In this document: piece after piece, positions 45,601 to 54,749 of the stretch | Numbering within the stretch: position 1 is the stretch's first letter | Layout: the number at the start of each line of letters is the position of its first letter | Made by a program: the position numbers and the translations under genes | The notes under the pieces: model-generated | What the model saw: only the letters and a program-made list of their open reading frames with translations | Database searches by the model: none | Told to the model about the DNA's origin: nothing | Assembly: GCA_032358255.1 (NCBI GenBank) | Contig: JAULBX010025842.1 | Span: forward strand, 1-54,749 | DNA: 54,749 nt | Source of the DNA: Heterotrichella gracilis | Lineage: Eukaryota > Sar > Xanthophyceae > Tribonematales > Xanthonemataceae | Direction: 5' to 3'

Positions 45601-46635
45601 TCCAGTTTGAGTGGACCGCAGGTGGGTATGGGGGTGGGTTGGGATTGGCTTGGGAACTCTGTAATGCAAAGGTAGTGGTTTGGGGGGTAATGTGTCCTTG
45701 CACAGTGTATCAGCTCACCCACCGTGGGGTGACTTCCCTTCTCCTTTTCCCTGTCTTACCATCCCTCCAGGCATAGCCACTTGATGCGCCCAAAACCTGA
45801 CCAATCAAGCTTGTTGCCCACTGCCATTGTGAAATTACTTGCAGGTCAAATTCTGTAAAATGTCTTTTATCATGTCCACATTTAAGTTCTGGGTATCTGA
45901 CCACATTTCTACCCCTTGCCCGCAGCCAAGTTCTTCTGGTACCTGTGCTACCTGTTCCTCACCCTGGCCTATTTCACATACTACGGCATGGCGGCGGTGG
46001 CGCTGTCGCCATCAGTGCAGCTGGCAGCGGTGCTCAGCTCCGGGTTTTACGGACTGTGGAACCTGTTCTCGGGATTCCTCATCCCGCGCCCGGTACGTGG
46101 CCAAAACCTTAGACCCGAAACACACCCTACACCCTATTTCCTAGACTTTAATCTGGCTCCAGGGTTCGGTCACGTACGGACCCTGAAATCGCTCCCCTGG
46201 GTACCTTGGGACAATGGTAATTTCCATACCTCACAGGCGCTACGTGCGCATGTTGAACCTTGTGTACTGAGGGTTACCCCGGGATTGCACTGCCAGGCAT
46301 CCACGCTCCCAAGCCAATGGCCTCAACCTTACAACCTATCTTAACACCCCTTGCCCCCCTTGCAGGCTATGCCAGGCTGGTGGGTATGGTACTATTACCT
46401 CAACCCGGTGGCATGGACCCTGTACGGCCTCATCTCCTCTCAGCTGGGTGACGTGACCACAGCACTGACTACCACAGCAGGGACTACCACCACAGTCAAG
46501 GAGTTCTTGCAGTCTTACTTTGGTTTTGAGTATCGCTACCGCATCTTCTCTGCCGTGATTCTGCTAGGGTTTGTCATCACGTTTAGGGTTGTGGCGGCGC
46601 TGGGGCTCAAGTACCTCAACTTCCAGAAGAGGTAG
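30625..46635 (+). CDS. Full-size PDR-type ABC transporter (ABCG subfamily)
   Basis: Exons are 30625-30724, 31018-31164, 31487-31628, 32004-32124, 33018-33101, 33748-33852, 34287-34446, 35059-35280, 35678-35796, 36071-36277, 36659-36916, 37217-37375, 37722-37873, 38896-39072, 39641-39894, 40163-40476, 40888-41016, 41454-41580, 42045-42241, 42491-42644, 42911-43020, 43289-43518, 43749-43976, 45362-45621, 45926-46092 and 46366-46635: 4593 nt, 1530 aa, all phases matching. NBD1 has Walker [10 protein letters not shown] (Lys212), signature VSGGQRKR (350-357) and Walker B TLFLDE (Asp374). TMD1 follows ([30 protein letters not shown]). An acidic linker spans 803-905. NBD2 has GVSGAGKTT (Lys980), a degenerate signature LSVEQ (1081-1085) and [10 protein letters not shown]2 ends LKYLNFQKR. 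The reverse NBD-TMD order is that of plant and fungal PDR pumps, which export lipophilic compounds or hormones across the plasma membrane. The substrate is not predictable. Confidence 0.95.
31686..31728 (+). repeat. copy of PDR exon 3 end
   Basis: GACAATGAGAAGCTGCTCACCAAGATG repeats the exon 3 text near 31585-31611 at a spacing of 105 bp. It lies downstream of the donor. The copy carries a TAG directly after AAGATG. Confidence 0.85.
33117..33147 (+). repeat. telomere-like G-strand run after PDR exon 5 donor
   Basis: GGTTAGGGCTTAGGGCTTAGGGGTTAGGG starts 15 bases after the GTGGGT donor, in the same strand as the gene. Confidence 0.85.
34060..34667 (+). repeat. two partial copies flanking PDR exon 7
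   Basis: The stretch 34060-34135 resembles the exon 7 start (TACTATGGCAAGAGCTTGAAC against TACAATGGCAAGAACTTCCAC; spacing 229). The stretch 34612-34667 resembles its end plus the GTGAG donor (GGGAGACCTTGGACTTTGCAGC; spacing 218). The real exon, 34287-34446, lies between them. Confidence 0.8.
36229..36546 (+). repeat. four tandem units of PDR exon 10 end plus donor
   Basis: The ACCAGYCGGTRGGG junction occurs at 36271, 36336, 36432 and 36528, with steps of 65, 96 and 96 bp. Units 1, 3 and 4 keep CTGGTGGTCACCTCGCGCAAGG-like exon text. All carry AAACCCTAA or GGGTTT motifs. The last copy still has an apparently usable GTAGGG donor. Confidence 0.92.
37385..37412 (+). repeat. telomere-like C-strand run after PDR exon 12
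   Basis: AAACCCTACACCCTACACCC lies about 10 bases after the GTGCGT donor. This is an exception to the G-strand-after-donor trend. Confidence 0.75.
38769..38823 (+). repeat. copy of PDR exon 14 start plus acceptor
   Basis: GCAGGTCCTCCATCTCCATC through GTGGTGCACCAGATTG mirrors 38892-38940 (GCAGGTTCTTCATCTACACC through GTGATGCACCAGATG) at a spacing of 123 bp. Confidence 0.88.
39465..39535 (+). repeat. copy of PDR exon 15 start plus acceptor
   Basis: TGCGCAGGTGGATCTGGGCC, TCCCCGTTCAACTAC and GCAGTATCGGT match 39634-39705. The spacing is 163 bp and it lies upstream of the real acceptor. Confidence 0.88.
41250..41391 (+). repeat. two copies of PDR exon 18 start
   Basis: CCGCAGGACCCTCAGCTGGA with CTGCTGCGCGGCATCAGTG at 41350-41391 repeats 41451-41490 at about 97 bp. 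A more decayed version (CCCCAAGCTTGAATGCTTCACGGCATCAGTG) lies about 100 bp earlier at 41250-41295. Confidence 0.85.
41912..41974 (+). repeat. copy of PDR exon 19 start plus acceptor
   Basis: CTTCTGGCTGATTCCCAGGC and GGCACCATCAAGGGGGACATGCGCCTCA match 42025-42075 almost exactly at a spacing of 101 bp. Both the intron side and the exon side are duplicated. Confidence 0.92.
44057..44255 (+). repeat. two copies of PDR exon 23 end plus donor
   Basis: ACAAGGGCATGCAGAGGTGAG recurs at 44080 (original 43961, step 119). A weaker CTGGGACAAGGGCC copy occurs at about 44235 (step about 159). Both lie downstream of the real donor. Confidence 0.85.
45256..45313 (+). repeat. near-perfect 58-bp copy of PDR exon 24 start with intact acceptor
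   Basis: CAGGTCCACCCAGGCCGACC through GCCACCACGCTCTTC matches 45362-45419 with only a few changes and a 106-bp offset. The copy is preceded by AAAACCCTAAACCCTACACTGCAG, a usable acceptor. Joining here would shift frame before exon 24. Confidence 0.92.
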
Positions 46636-47961
46636 AGGGATGGGGATGGTCGAGCAGCAATGCGTTTGGGTGGATGCATGATGGCTGAATGCGTCTTGTG
46701 TGTGAGCTTTTAATAACCTGAACTAAATCTTTGGAGCATGGATGGTGATGATGGGCTTTTGGAGGATTGGTGGAGTTCTGCAGCAATGGGTATGTGCGAG
46801 AGATCAGCGTTGGTGGTGCTGATGTGTGGGAGCAGCGACAGTGGACGCGTGTGTGGGGAGCTGAGTGGTGGCATTGGGGAAAGAAAAGGGGGCTGGAGGT
46901 GGTTTCCGGGGCAAGGCCAACGGTGGTGGTGGCTGTATGGAGGGTGGGGAGCACTTGCCTTGAGGTGCAGATGGTGGTGTAGGGGGCGGTGGGAAAGGGG
47001 AGGCAGGCTGGTGATAAGCGGCAAGGACAACATCTTTCCTTGATGATTACCAGACAGTCTGCGCTGTGAACCTTATTAATTAATAGAACAGTGTGTGGAG
47101 GGCCTGCGTGTGCTGCGCTGCTATACCGGTACCTAGCTCAGTAGATTCCTTTGGCGTCCAGCATTGGGTAGCTGCAAGTTCTGTTTTTGTGACAGTGGTT
47201 CCACAGTTGGGTGCACCAGTGTGCGTACTGTCATGCATATGTGCAAGCAAATCCAGGAAGACAATATGGCCCTAGCTAGGATCTCCTGGTGCCTGTCGCT
47301 GCAAACCCTGTTTACTCCATGTATGCAGTGTCTATCATGTGACTGTCAAGTTAGCGGCGACCAGTACTGTCATTTTCTCTGACAAAGCAAACACTTCCAT
47401 GTTGGTCACTGTCCAGGCATTAAGTATTATGAGGCAACAGCAGCTTGTTGGCTGAGCGCAATACCTCGTTGAACGTTGATTTGTTAGTTGTGGATTTCTT
47501 TTGTGGACTGCAAACGCCTTGCCCTAGTGAACTATTACAGCAATGGAAAGTGTGGCTCAAATCAAGTGTGTGTAGCCATGAAATTGTAAACTCTGAATGT
47601 TGCATCGCTTACGCAGTGGGAAGGACTCCAGTGCACACGTCAGGGGTTGACTCAATTAACGGCGAGGGTACACTCTAGGGTTTACCCCACCCAAAGGCAA
47701 AACCTACTCACTGCACGGTGCCGTCTGCACCTCGGGGAAAGTTTCCGTGCCCTTTCAAGGAAGCCAACGTTGCAAAGTTGTTGTAATTGTCCCACTCAAA
47801 AAGTGCCGCACCTGCGTAGGGTCGCTGCACTCAGCTTGCCATGCGGCATGTTCACCGGAGCTGGCCATGGCAGCAGCCGTTCCTTGTACACTGGCGAACT
47901 GGGCAGTAGCACACCTATGACACAGGGACTGTACACTAAATCGAATGCCAAGGGCTGTGCT
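46636..47961. other. intergenic between PDR and Pro-rich glycoprotein genes, no gene
   Basis: This contains the PDR 3' UTR, a G-rich stretch (46740-47000) whose open frames have no family resemblance, and the presumed promoter of the next gene. No clear poly(A) signal or core promoter element is assigned. Confidence 0.45.
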
Positions 47962-49842
47962 ATGGAGGCGGCGGGAAGGAGGCGGCGGCGGAGGCTGAAC
48001 CTGCTGCTGCTGGTGTGGGTGCTGGTTGGGGGGTGGTGCTATCATGCTCCCGAAGCACCTGTCGGGGCAGGCCAGTACGAGCTTCGACCTCAAGAGCTCT
48101 CAGGTAAGAAAATGCTGCTCCTTGTAGCAACCATCGTCTAACTGGCACAGTAGCACACTCGATCGTAGCGGTGCAAAGTTGGCCTTGGGAAGTGGCTGTG
48201 CATGCACGGGAATATGCTTGGACGCTTGGTGAAGAGGCATCTTGGTGCCCAGCACTGGTTGGTCGATAGCGCCCTATACTCACAGCTTGTTTAATCTAAT
48301 ATTTGGTAAAATTCACAAAATTGCTGAGTTCGCTGGTCCTATGTCTGGGGAGCGTCGCCGACGTTTCAGATATCTTCGATGTTGGGGTTGACATGGCTCC
48401 GCGCCACATGCATCCATTCCGCACTTGAGTTGGCAGCGTGCAGGCCTTTCTGCCACTGGTTGGTACGACGTGATCGATTTTGTACATTTCAAAAGGCATC
48501 CCTGGACAGTTGTACAACACAGGAGGGTCCTCACGAGATTTTCTGCGACATATGCAAGCATGTGACTGCTATCGATTGCTACTCACCATCTCTAGCCTGG
48601 CTCAACTGTCCCCTGTCAAAACGCATATACCCGAAAGTTTTTTTTTTTCTTACTTCAAACTGCACGATAATCGCCTGGAACCTCTGCCTCAATGCCCACG
48701 CCCTCAGTTGGTGGCATTTATGGTTAGGGTTTTGGGCTTATGGCAATGAAACCCTAAAGTATTTGTTCACAAAGTAGGCTGCAACCCCTGCTAACTCCCT
48801 CCTTTGCCACTTGCGTGTTGCAGAAGCTTACTCCCGCAGGCTACTGCTGGCAGCCTCACCTCACCAGGCTCCAACACCCACCAAACACATCATTCAAACC
48901 AACAACAAGCCACCCGCCCGCACGCGCCCGCCACCCCCCTCTGCGCATCTCACCCCCAGCCCGTCACCCCCCTGGCACCACCCCCCACCCCCCACCAGGC
49001 CACCACCCCGTGCCAAGTCCCTCAAACCGCCACCACCACCACCCATCAAAGCGAGCCAAGGCCCTCCCCCCCGCAAGCCCCCCCAGGCCTACATACCTCC
49101 TCCGCCCTTGCTACTCACTTCAATCCCAAAGATTCAGCCCCCCTCCGTGACCATAATTCGGAAGTCCCCACCACCTAGGAAATCCCCATCAGTCCCCCCT
49201 CCACCCCGCCCCCGCCCCCCGCCATCACCCAAGCCTCCACCTCGCCTCACCCCCCACCCACCACCACATCTACCGGCTCCCACACCGGCACCAACACCCC
49301 TCCCAGCACCACTGCCGGCACCCACACCAGCTCCCGTACCGACACCTACACCCCTGCCGGCACCCATACCAGCACCCACACCAGCACCAATCCCAACGCC
49401 AATCCCAGAGCCAACCCCACTGCCGGTACCCCTACCAGCACCCACACCAGCACCCACCCCACTGCCAGCACCAGCACCAGCACCAGCAGACACCCCACTG
49501 CTGGCACCAGCACCAGCGCCAACCATCGAGCCCTCACCCTCCCCACCCACTTGTCCCCCACCAAAGCCGGTGTCACCCACCCCACCACCAAGACCCCCAC
49601 CCACCCCACGGCGCTCCCCACCACCACCCAAACCACCATCAGGGCCACCGCCACCTCCATCACCACCACCACACCCCTTGCGTTCCCCACCACCTCCCAA
49701 GCCACCACCACTCCCAGAGCGCCCCCCATCACCGCCGCGCCTACCACCCTTCCCCCACCCACCGCTGCACCCTCCACAACCGCCAGCACATACCCCACCC
49801 CCACCGCCGTCCCCTCTTCGGCTCCCACCGTCATCATCATAG
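47962..49842 (+). CDS. Secreted Pro-rich (hydroxyproline-rich-type) cell-wall glycoprotein
   Basis: Two exons, 47962-48103 and 48824-49842 (1161 nt, 386 aa), join in phase 1. The N-terminus has six arginines and then a hydrophobic core (LNLLLLVWVLVGG), a signal peptide or signal anchor. The rest is dominated by proline: (PPPP)-type blocks with Ser, Lys and Arg at both ends, and a central stretch of strict Pro-X dipeptides (PAPTPAPTPLPAPLP type). In plants and green algae the Pro-X and Ser-Pro patterns are typical hydroxylation and O-glycosylation sites (arabinogalactan/extensin-like; Chlamydomonas wall and pherophorin-type proteins). No globular domain with a recognisable fold is present, so the protein is probably a structural rod. 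Glycine-rich and Thr/Ala-rich open frames on the other frames are shadows of its repeats. Confidence 0.82.
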
Positions 49843-50844
49843 CCGTGGCCACCACCACCACAGGAGCTCCCAGTCTAGACTCTTCTGGCATGGCGATGTC
49901 TGGGTCCCATATGGACCCTATGTAGGAATTAGGCAAAGCAGGCGCCTGGCTATGTTGTAATACTGCAGTGGCTGGCTGGCTATGTTATAATACTGCGCCT
50001 ACCTATGTTATAAAACTGCAAGTTGGTTGCAATTAGTTCCATTTGGTTGTGGGCAGTGCGTTTCAGCTAGGCAGGCAGGCAGACAACAGGTATTGTTTTG
50101 TTGGGTAGCATGCCAGATCCCTATTTTTCACAGTGTTTAGACGACTCTTTTTCCTTGTGAGTACGCGGCTTTTTTGAATTGATTCAATTAAATTCAGTTA
50201 AATTTCATTATTTTGATCCATGAATTTACCCATGACCAACCCCATCGAGGTACTCGTATGAACACCCAGCAGTGACCTTCCATCTTACCTCTTACCTAGG
50301 CAATGAGGCAATATTTATACCAGTTCCGTCCCCTTTTGAGATGCACCGTGGCAGAAGCCACCCTCTCCAAGTATTGAGACGCCCCGTCCCATTCTGTTCA
50401 AATTTAGGCACCCCCACCACTGTGCCACATATCTCAACCAGCTTTTAGTTATATTGACTTTGGTATGGAAGGCTTGAACGTCCACAACATTTTACTCATT
50501 GCCACACCATGTGCAAGGGTTCATCCTAGGGTTTTCGCCCACTGCCAGTGACTGACATGTAGCCATGGCTGCATCTTTTCCTTTGATGCCTTCCTAGTAT
50601 ACTAGACGGAAGCTTTGCTACAGAAAGGTCAGTTCTGGCACTATGAGTGTCCATCCTTGTGCATACAGGCGATCCTCACCGACGGATTGGGTGCCCCCCG
50701 GGACCACCATCAAAGTGGCAGGTGCAGTGAAGCTGCACGCAAACCTTGCAAGAAACACTCGGGCTCACTGAGAACGCTTTAGCTCCATCCCAACACCAGC
50801 TTCAGCTCTTTTCACCCAAGCTTTTACCGTCTGAACTGTGCACC
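49843..50844. other. intergenic, no gene
   Basis: This contains a short tandem duplication (GGCTATGTTRTAATACTGC repeated around 49949-50015) and AT-rich sequence near 50165-50215. It is presumably the glycoprotein 3' end and the sugar-kinase promoter. No exon-like open frame is present. Confidence 0.5.
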
Positions 50845-53800
50845 ATGTCAGCAACATTGACCGCACGCCAGGCGGGGCATGGTGCCCTCGGCATCCAGCC
50901 GCATCGGCCAGTCAGGTTGGGGCATAGCCATGAGTGCGTGCGGCCATCAAAGCGAGGAGTTCAGCTACAGATCCGCGCATCAGGGTCTGTACCCAGCAGT
51001 GGGTCGTACGTAGTCAGCATCGGGGAAGCCCTGTTCGGTAGGTGGCAGCATGTGGCACAGTTTGCATGCATGCACATGGCTTGTTGCTTGTCTGTGCACT
51101 CTGCTTTTCACCTGCTCGCTAGGACACCAGATCAGCCTTATCCATGAGGTTAGGTTGGACTTTATAAGGCAGCCCCGCGCTGCCTGATCAGCAGTAACCA
51201 CACGCATGCATATACACATGCCGTGCTTTGTGCCACACGTCAGGTTTTGCATGCCAAGTCTCTGCTCACAGTTGTACATACCTCAACTTGCACAGCCTTG
51301 GATTCAAATTCAAAACGAATCACAATCTTACATGGCTCTTCCCTGGTTTCCTTGCAGATTGCTTGGCAGACCAGAAGGGGTTGCCCAAAGAAGAGGTGCA
51401 GTCTTGGTACGTAGGGCATATGTTGGAGTGCACATTGATTACCCCCCCTCCACGGGACCTATTTCGTACCCCTGCCAGTGTACGCATGATTATGAAAAAC
51501 ATGATCACATCTGACCCGTCATGGACCACCATGTTGCGCACCCCCCACCTTCCTTCCGCATCTCCACTGAAGGGAAAAAGTAGCATACATGCAAGCACAC
51601 CGCTCCCTCGCACCCACTCACCACTACCACCTCCACCACCGTAGGACCCCCTACCCCGGCGGCGCCCCCGCCAACGTCGCCAGCGCACTGGCCAAGCTTG
51701 GCACCCGCAGCGTGCTGGTGACTGCACTGGGTACAGACAGCCTAGGGGACCAAATGACGGAGCTGCTGGAAGGTAAAATTGTACCCCTCCCTCCCGTCCC
51801 CCCTCCGTCATGTCAGAAGAAGGAGAATAAGCACAGACATAATAAAGTACAGGACTTGCCGGTAGTTAGGTAGGTCCAGGCATTTAGGGAGCTAGGCATC
51901 CGCAGCCTGCTGGTGGGTGCACTGGGCACAGACAGCCTAGGGGGATCAAATGACGGAGCTGAAATAGAAATAGAATAATAATGTACCCGTCGCGGCTCAG
52001 AAAGCCATGGACTACACGCTGGGACAGGGGCAGCATCCCTGCAGCGGAGGTGTGCAGAGCAATGTGTGCTCACATGCAAAAAAACAGTTCTCAAGAAACG
52101 AAAATGATCCCGGAAAAAAGAGTGTACCCCCCCCCCCCCCCCGCCAGTAAAACCCTAGGAGCAAAACCCTATTCAATTCCCAGTAAAACCCTAAAAACAA
52201 CCCCCCAACTTTTAGCAACCTCAAAACTCTCCCAACACCCAAACTGCACAATAAAAATTCCAGTAGAGGAGACCAACCAGAGGGCTGCAAGAAAACCAGT
52301 TTGCAAAAAAAGAGGATAATTCCAGAAAACATATGCTAAAACCCCAGTAAAACCCTAAGACAAAAATATTATAAAACCCCAACAAGTTAAAACTCTCCCA
52401 AACCCCAGAGTGCACACTGAAATGCCTACTACTGGAGACCAGCCAGAACGCTGCTTAACCAGAAGCATTAAGCCACGGAGCTGCTGCAAGGTGAGAAACG
52501 GGCCAGCCCCGGGGAAAAGATGAATACATTACACTGTGTAATACATGGATAATTTATGAACAATAAATTAGGGTTAAACACTAGATTTCATCCATATTCA
52601 TCTTGGATGTGCGCATGAGGCCAGCCCCTGTGGTGACTTCCTTTTCTTCTTTCTTCCTGAGCAAATTTTACGATGAGGGCGGGGTCCGGAATTGGAGTTG
52701 AGAACCTCAGGAAAATCTGTTAACCTGTCATCTTTAGCCTTGGGCATTGCAACTGAAAAGATTTCCTTGGCAGCAGGCACGGGAGTTGATTTGTCGCACC
52801 TGCAGCGCCTGCCCCGCCCCACCCGTGACGTGCTAGTGACGCGCTCCCTTGAGGGGGACAGGGAGTTCTCGGGATTTGGCGCAGCGCAGTCACATGAGTA
52901 TGCGGACTGCTTCATAGATGCTGCGCGCGTGCCGCAGGATGTGGTCAAGGTGGGTGGCTGGTGGTGGGTGGGTGGTGGTGGGTGGTGGTCATGGGAGTGG
53001 ATGGTGTGCATGGGGTGGCCAAGGCTGATAATGGTGGGTGGTGACGGATGCAACATAGGTTTCTTGTTTGGGTTTGGTGCCGCGCATTCTAGGTTTGTTT
53101 GAGCTGGCTTTAAGGTGGTTAGGTGACTAGGTACAGGTGGCAGGTTTGCCGATACCATCTAACGCATCCCCATCCCTGTATTGGGAAATGTGCGCCTCCA
53201 TGACAGGTGGTTACCCTAAGGGTTGCCCGTCGCAAACCTGCATGGTAACAAACAACAGAGCAATGGTGAACAGCTTGGCGCGCTGTGTTAGAACCATTGG
53301 TAACTGCTAATTTTCTTCTCCTTTTTCTCCGCAGTCCGCTGCGGCCCTTGTGACCGGCACCCTAGGGTTGGCATGCCCTGAAACCGCCAAGGCCCTGCGA
53401 ACAGCGGTGGAGGCTGCGCAAGGGGGGAGCTGCGCGGTGAGTGTGGATAGGGAAGGGGGTGAGAGGAGGGCCAGTGGGTGGGAATAAGATGGGAACGGAA
53501 TGCACAGGTGCTCAGGAGCAGCTGCGGAGGCATTAAACGGGGCCAGCTGCGCGGTGGTTGGGGCAGGGTCGGATGGAATGGTCGGAGCAGGGTGTGCGAG
53601 TCGGAGCCACATGCCTTTCTTAGAGGCACCACAAGGGCCACTGCACCAAACCCCAATTCCCAACCCAAAACAAAACCCTTGTACCACCCCACCAGCTCCA
53701 CCCGTCCCTTGCATTTACCTCATTCCCCTTTAAGACAACGCCCCTCACTTCCTTACCCGAACGCTTCCTGCAGCCAATCTAAGCTCCACCCCAGGATCAC

Positions 53801-54599
53801 CCAACCCTAGCCCTGACAATGCCATGTCCCTGCTATCGCAGTTCCTGTGCGATGTCAACTGGCGCCCGGTGTTTTGGCCTGACCCTTCGGCCGCACTGGA
53901 TGTGATCCGGCCCTATGCCCTCCAGGCAGCCATCCTGAAAGTGACAGATGAGGAGGCGGAGTGGATGGTGGGGGTGGCGGCAGGGGAGGCGCTGGGGCAC
54001 CCGGAAAAGGTAGGAGGAATTGTAGATATTGAATGAGGGTAAAGGAATATTACAGGTTTACAAAATGCACACTGAGTCTGACTGATGAGGAGGCGGAGTG
54101 GATGGTGGGGGTGGGGGCAGCAAAGGCGCTGTAGAACCCGGAAAGACAGGAGGAATCTAGGTATTGAAAAATGCACACTGCATGTGAGTGTTGAGGAGGC
54201 AGAGTGGATGGTTTGCATTGTTCATTTGTCGTGCAATGTTATTCGTTATATATATATTCATTGTAAATGTAACTTCTGTAATTTCATGGGCAGATGCAGG
54301 CGTTAAAGCATTGGTAAAGCATTGGGTTTTTTGAATCGAAGTAGGGTTCCAACATTAAGTGTAATGCCTTTTTAGTCTTTTGGTCCTTGGTGCAGGTACT
54401 TGCCCTGTGCCCCAATACCAGGGGGGTGTTGGTGTCTGCGGGGGAGAAGGGGTCAGCCTACGCCTTCAAGGGGGCGGATGGAAAGGTGATGACGGGGAAT
54501 GTGCCTGTGCTGGATGTGGGTGTGGTGGACACAACCGGCGCGGGCGATGCCTACCTGGCAGGGTTCCTGCACCGTATGGTGGAGGCGGGCGGGCTGGAG
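50845..54599 (+). CDS. pfkB-family carbohydrate kinase, plastid-type leader (continues beyond right edge)
   Basis: Exons are 50845-51037, 51358-51406, 51645-51772, 52777-52949, 53335-53436, 53842-54009 and 54396-54599 (1017 nt, 339 codons, all in phase). The C-terminal exon or exons are off the window. Residues 1-45 are Ser/Arg/Ala/Gln-rich and lack acidic residues apart from one Glu, like a transit peptide. Then come VVSIGEALFDCLAD, the first pfkB signature TPYPGGAPANVASALAKLG (82-100), DVNWRPVFWPDP, and the second signature DTTGAGDAYLAGF with catalytic Asp322. This fits plant and cyanobacterial fructokinase-like ribokinase-fold enzymes that phosphorylate a sugar from ATP; the exact substrate is not decided. 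Exon 4 has a NAGNAG acceptor. Introns 3, 5 and 6 contain partial exon copies. Confidence 0.9.
51885..51962 (+). repeat. copy of pfkB exon 3 end
   Basis: AGCTAGGCATCCGCAGCCTG through GACAGCCTAGGGGGATCAAATGACGGAGCTG matches 51690-51768 at a spacing of 194 bp, with a 1-nt insertion. A shorter echo (CGGAGCTGCTGCAAGGTGAG) lies near 52476. Confidence 0.88.
53527..53567 (+). repeat. degenerate copy of pfkB exon 5 end plus donor
   Basis: GAGGCATTAAACGGGGCCAGCTGCGCGGTGG resembles GAGGCTGCGCAAGGGGGGAGCTGCGCGGTGA at 53410-53440, about 116 bp upstream. Confidence 0.7.
54074..54215 (+). repeat. two copies of pfkB exon 6 end
   Basis: GATGAGGAGGCGGAGTGGATGG occurs in exon 6 at 53947, in copy 1 at 54084 (step 137) and, diverged, in copy 2 at about 54189 (step 105). 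Copy 1 carries an in-frame TAG and a lost donor. Confidence 0.9.
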
Positions 54600-54652
54600 G
54601 TAAGGGATTGGCTAGGGTTTGGCCTTGGGTTTGACTAGGGTACCAGTGCTTG

Positions 54653-54725
54653 CAGCGCATGCCTGACTGGTGAGGTGTGGACTCCCAAGGGTTCCGCAGC
54701 GCATACCTGAGGCAAGAGTGGACTC
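54653..54725 (+). repeat. short tandem of an acceptor-like element at the right edge
   Basis: GCAGCGCATRCCTGA ... GTGGACTC occurs twice, offset by 44 bp (CAGCGCAT at 54653 and 54697). This may be the acceptor region of the next pfkB exon; the window ends before it can be tested. Confidence 0.5.
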
Positions 54726-54749
54726 TAGGAAATGATTATATCGGGGGGG

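Noticed and set aside
49134..49936. Long Gly/Val-rich minus-strand frames and a Thr-rich plus-strand frame
   Set aside because: These are reading-frame shadows of the repetitive Pro-rich coding sequence, with no independent start context or splice structure.

Overview
This is a eukaryotic nuclear window, most likely from a green alga. Genes are intron-dense with GT-AG splice sites, coding third positions favour G/C, and interstitial TTTAGGG/CCCTAAA (Arabidopsis-type telomere) motifs are scattered through introns. The gene content also fits: a plant-type CBM22-GH10 xylanase, a full-size plant-type PDR/ABCG transporter, a (Pro-X)n/poly-Pro cell-wall glycoprotein and two proteins with plastid-transit-like N-termini. 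The exact clade cannot be read from the sequence. All gene models were spliced by hand from the raw sequence; exon lists are in the entries, and the main models keep phase across every junction.

Layout. (1) 1-6.5 kb: two related F-box/LRR genes on the minus strand. The left one (487-1671, running off the window) is open; the right one (3591-6503) carries four independent lesions and is a pseudogene. (2) 9.5-18.6 kb, minus: a 15-exon secreted xylanase of 961 aa with a signal peptide, three CBM22-like modules, a Pro-rich linker and a GH10 domain. (3) 20.5-22.0 kb, plus: a small conserved Cys-motif protein. (4) 23.2-25.6 kb, minus: an unrecognised membrane protein with a transit-like N-terminus and an in-frame TAG. 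It is divergent from (5) 26.2-28.8 kb, plus, a DsbA-like thioredoxin-fold protein. (6) 30.6-46.6 kb, plus: a complete 26-exon PDR/ABCG transporter of 1530 aa. (7) 48.0-49.8 kb, plus: a secreted hydroxyproline-rich-type protein. (8) 50.8 kb to the right edge, plus: a pfkB-family sugar kinase with a transit-like leader.

The most unusual signal is not a gene. Introns across all the larger genes contain degenerate partial copies of the neighbouring exon end together with its splice site, always on the intron side. The copy-to-original spacing clusters near 90-106 bp, with a second group at about 160-250 bp. Several repeat units also carry telomere-like motifs: G-rich (TTTAGGG) in the sense strand after donors and C-rich (CCCTAAA) before acceptors. 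I read this as ongoing intron growth by roughly 100-bp tandem duplication across splice junctions. Copies past the last exons of two genes suggest the duplication itself is not splice-specific.

Functionally the xylanase and the Pro-rich glycoprotein point to cell-wall or extracellular polysaccharide biology, and the PDR transporter to export of lipophilic compounds. Nothing suggests that these neighbours act as one pathway.
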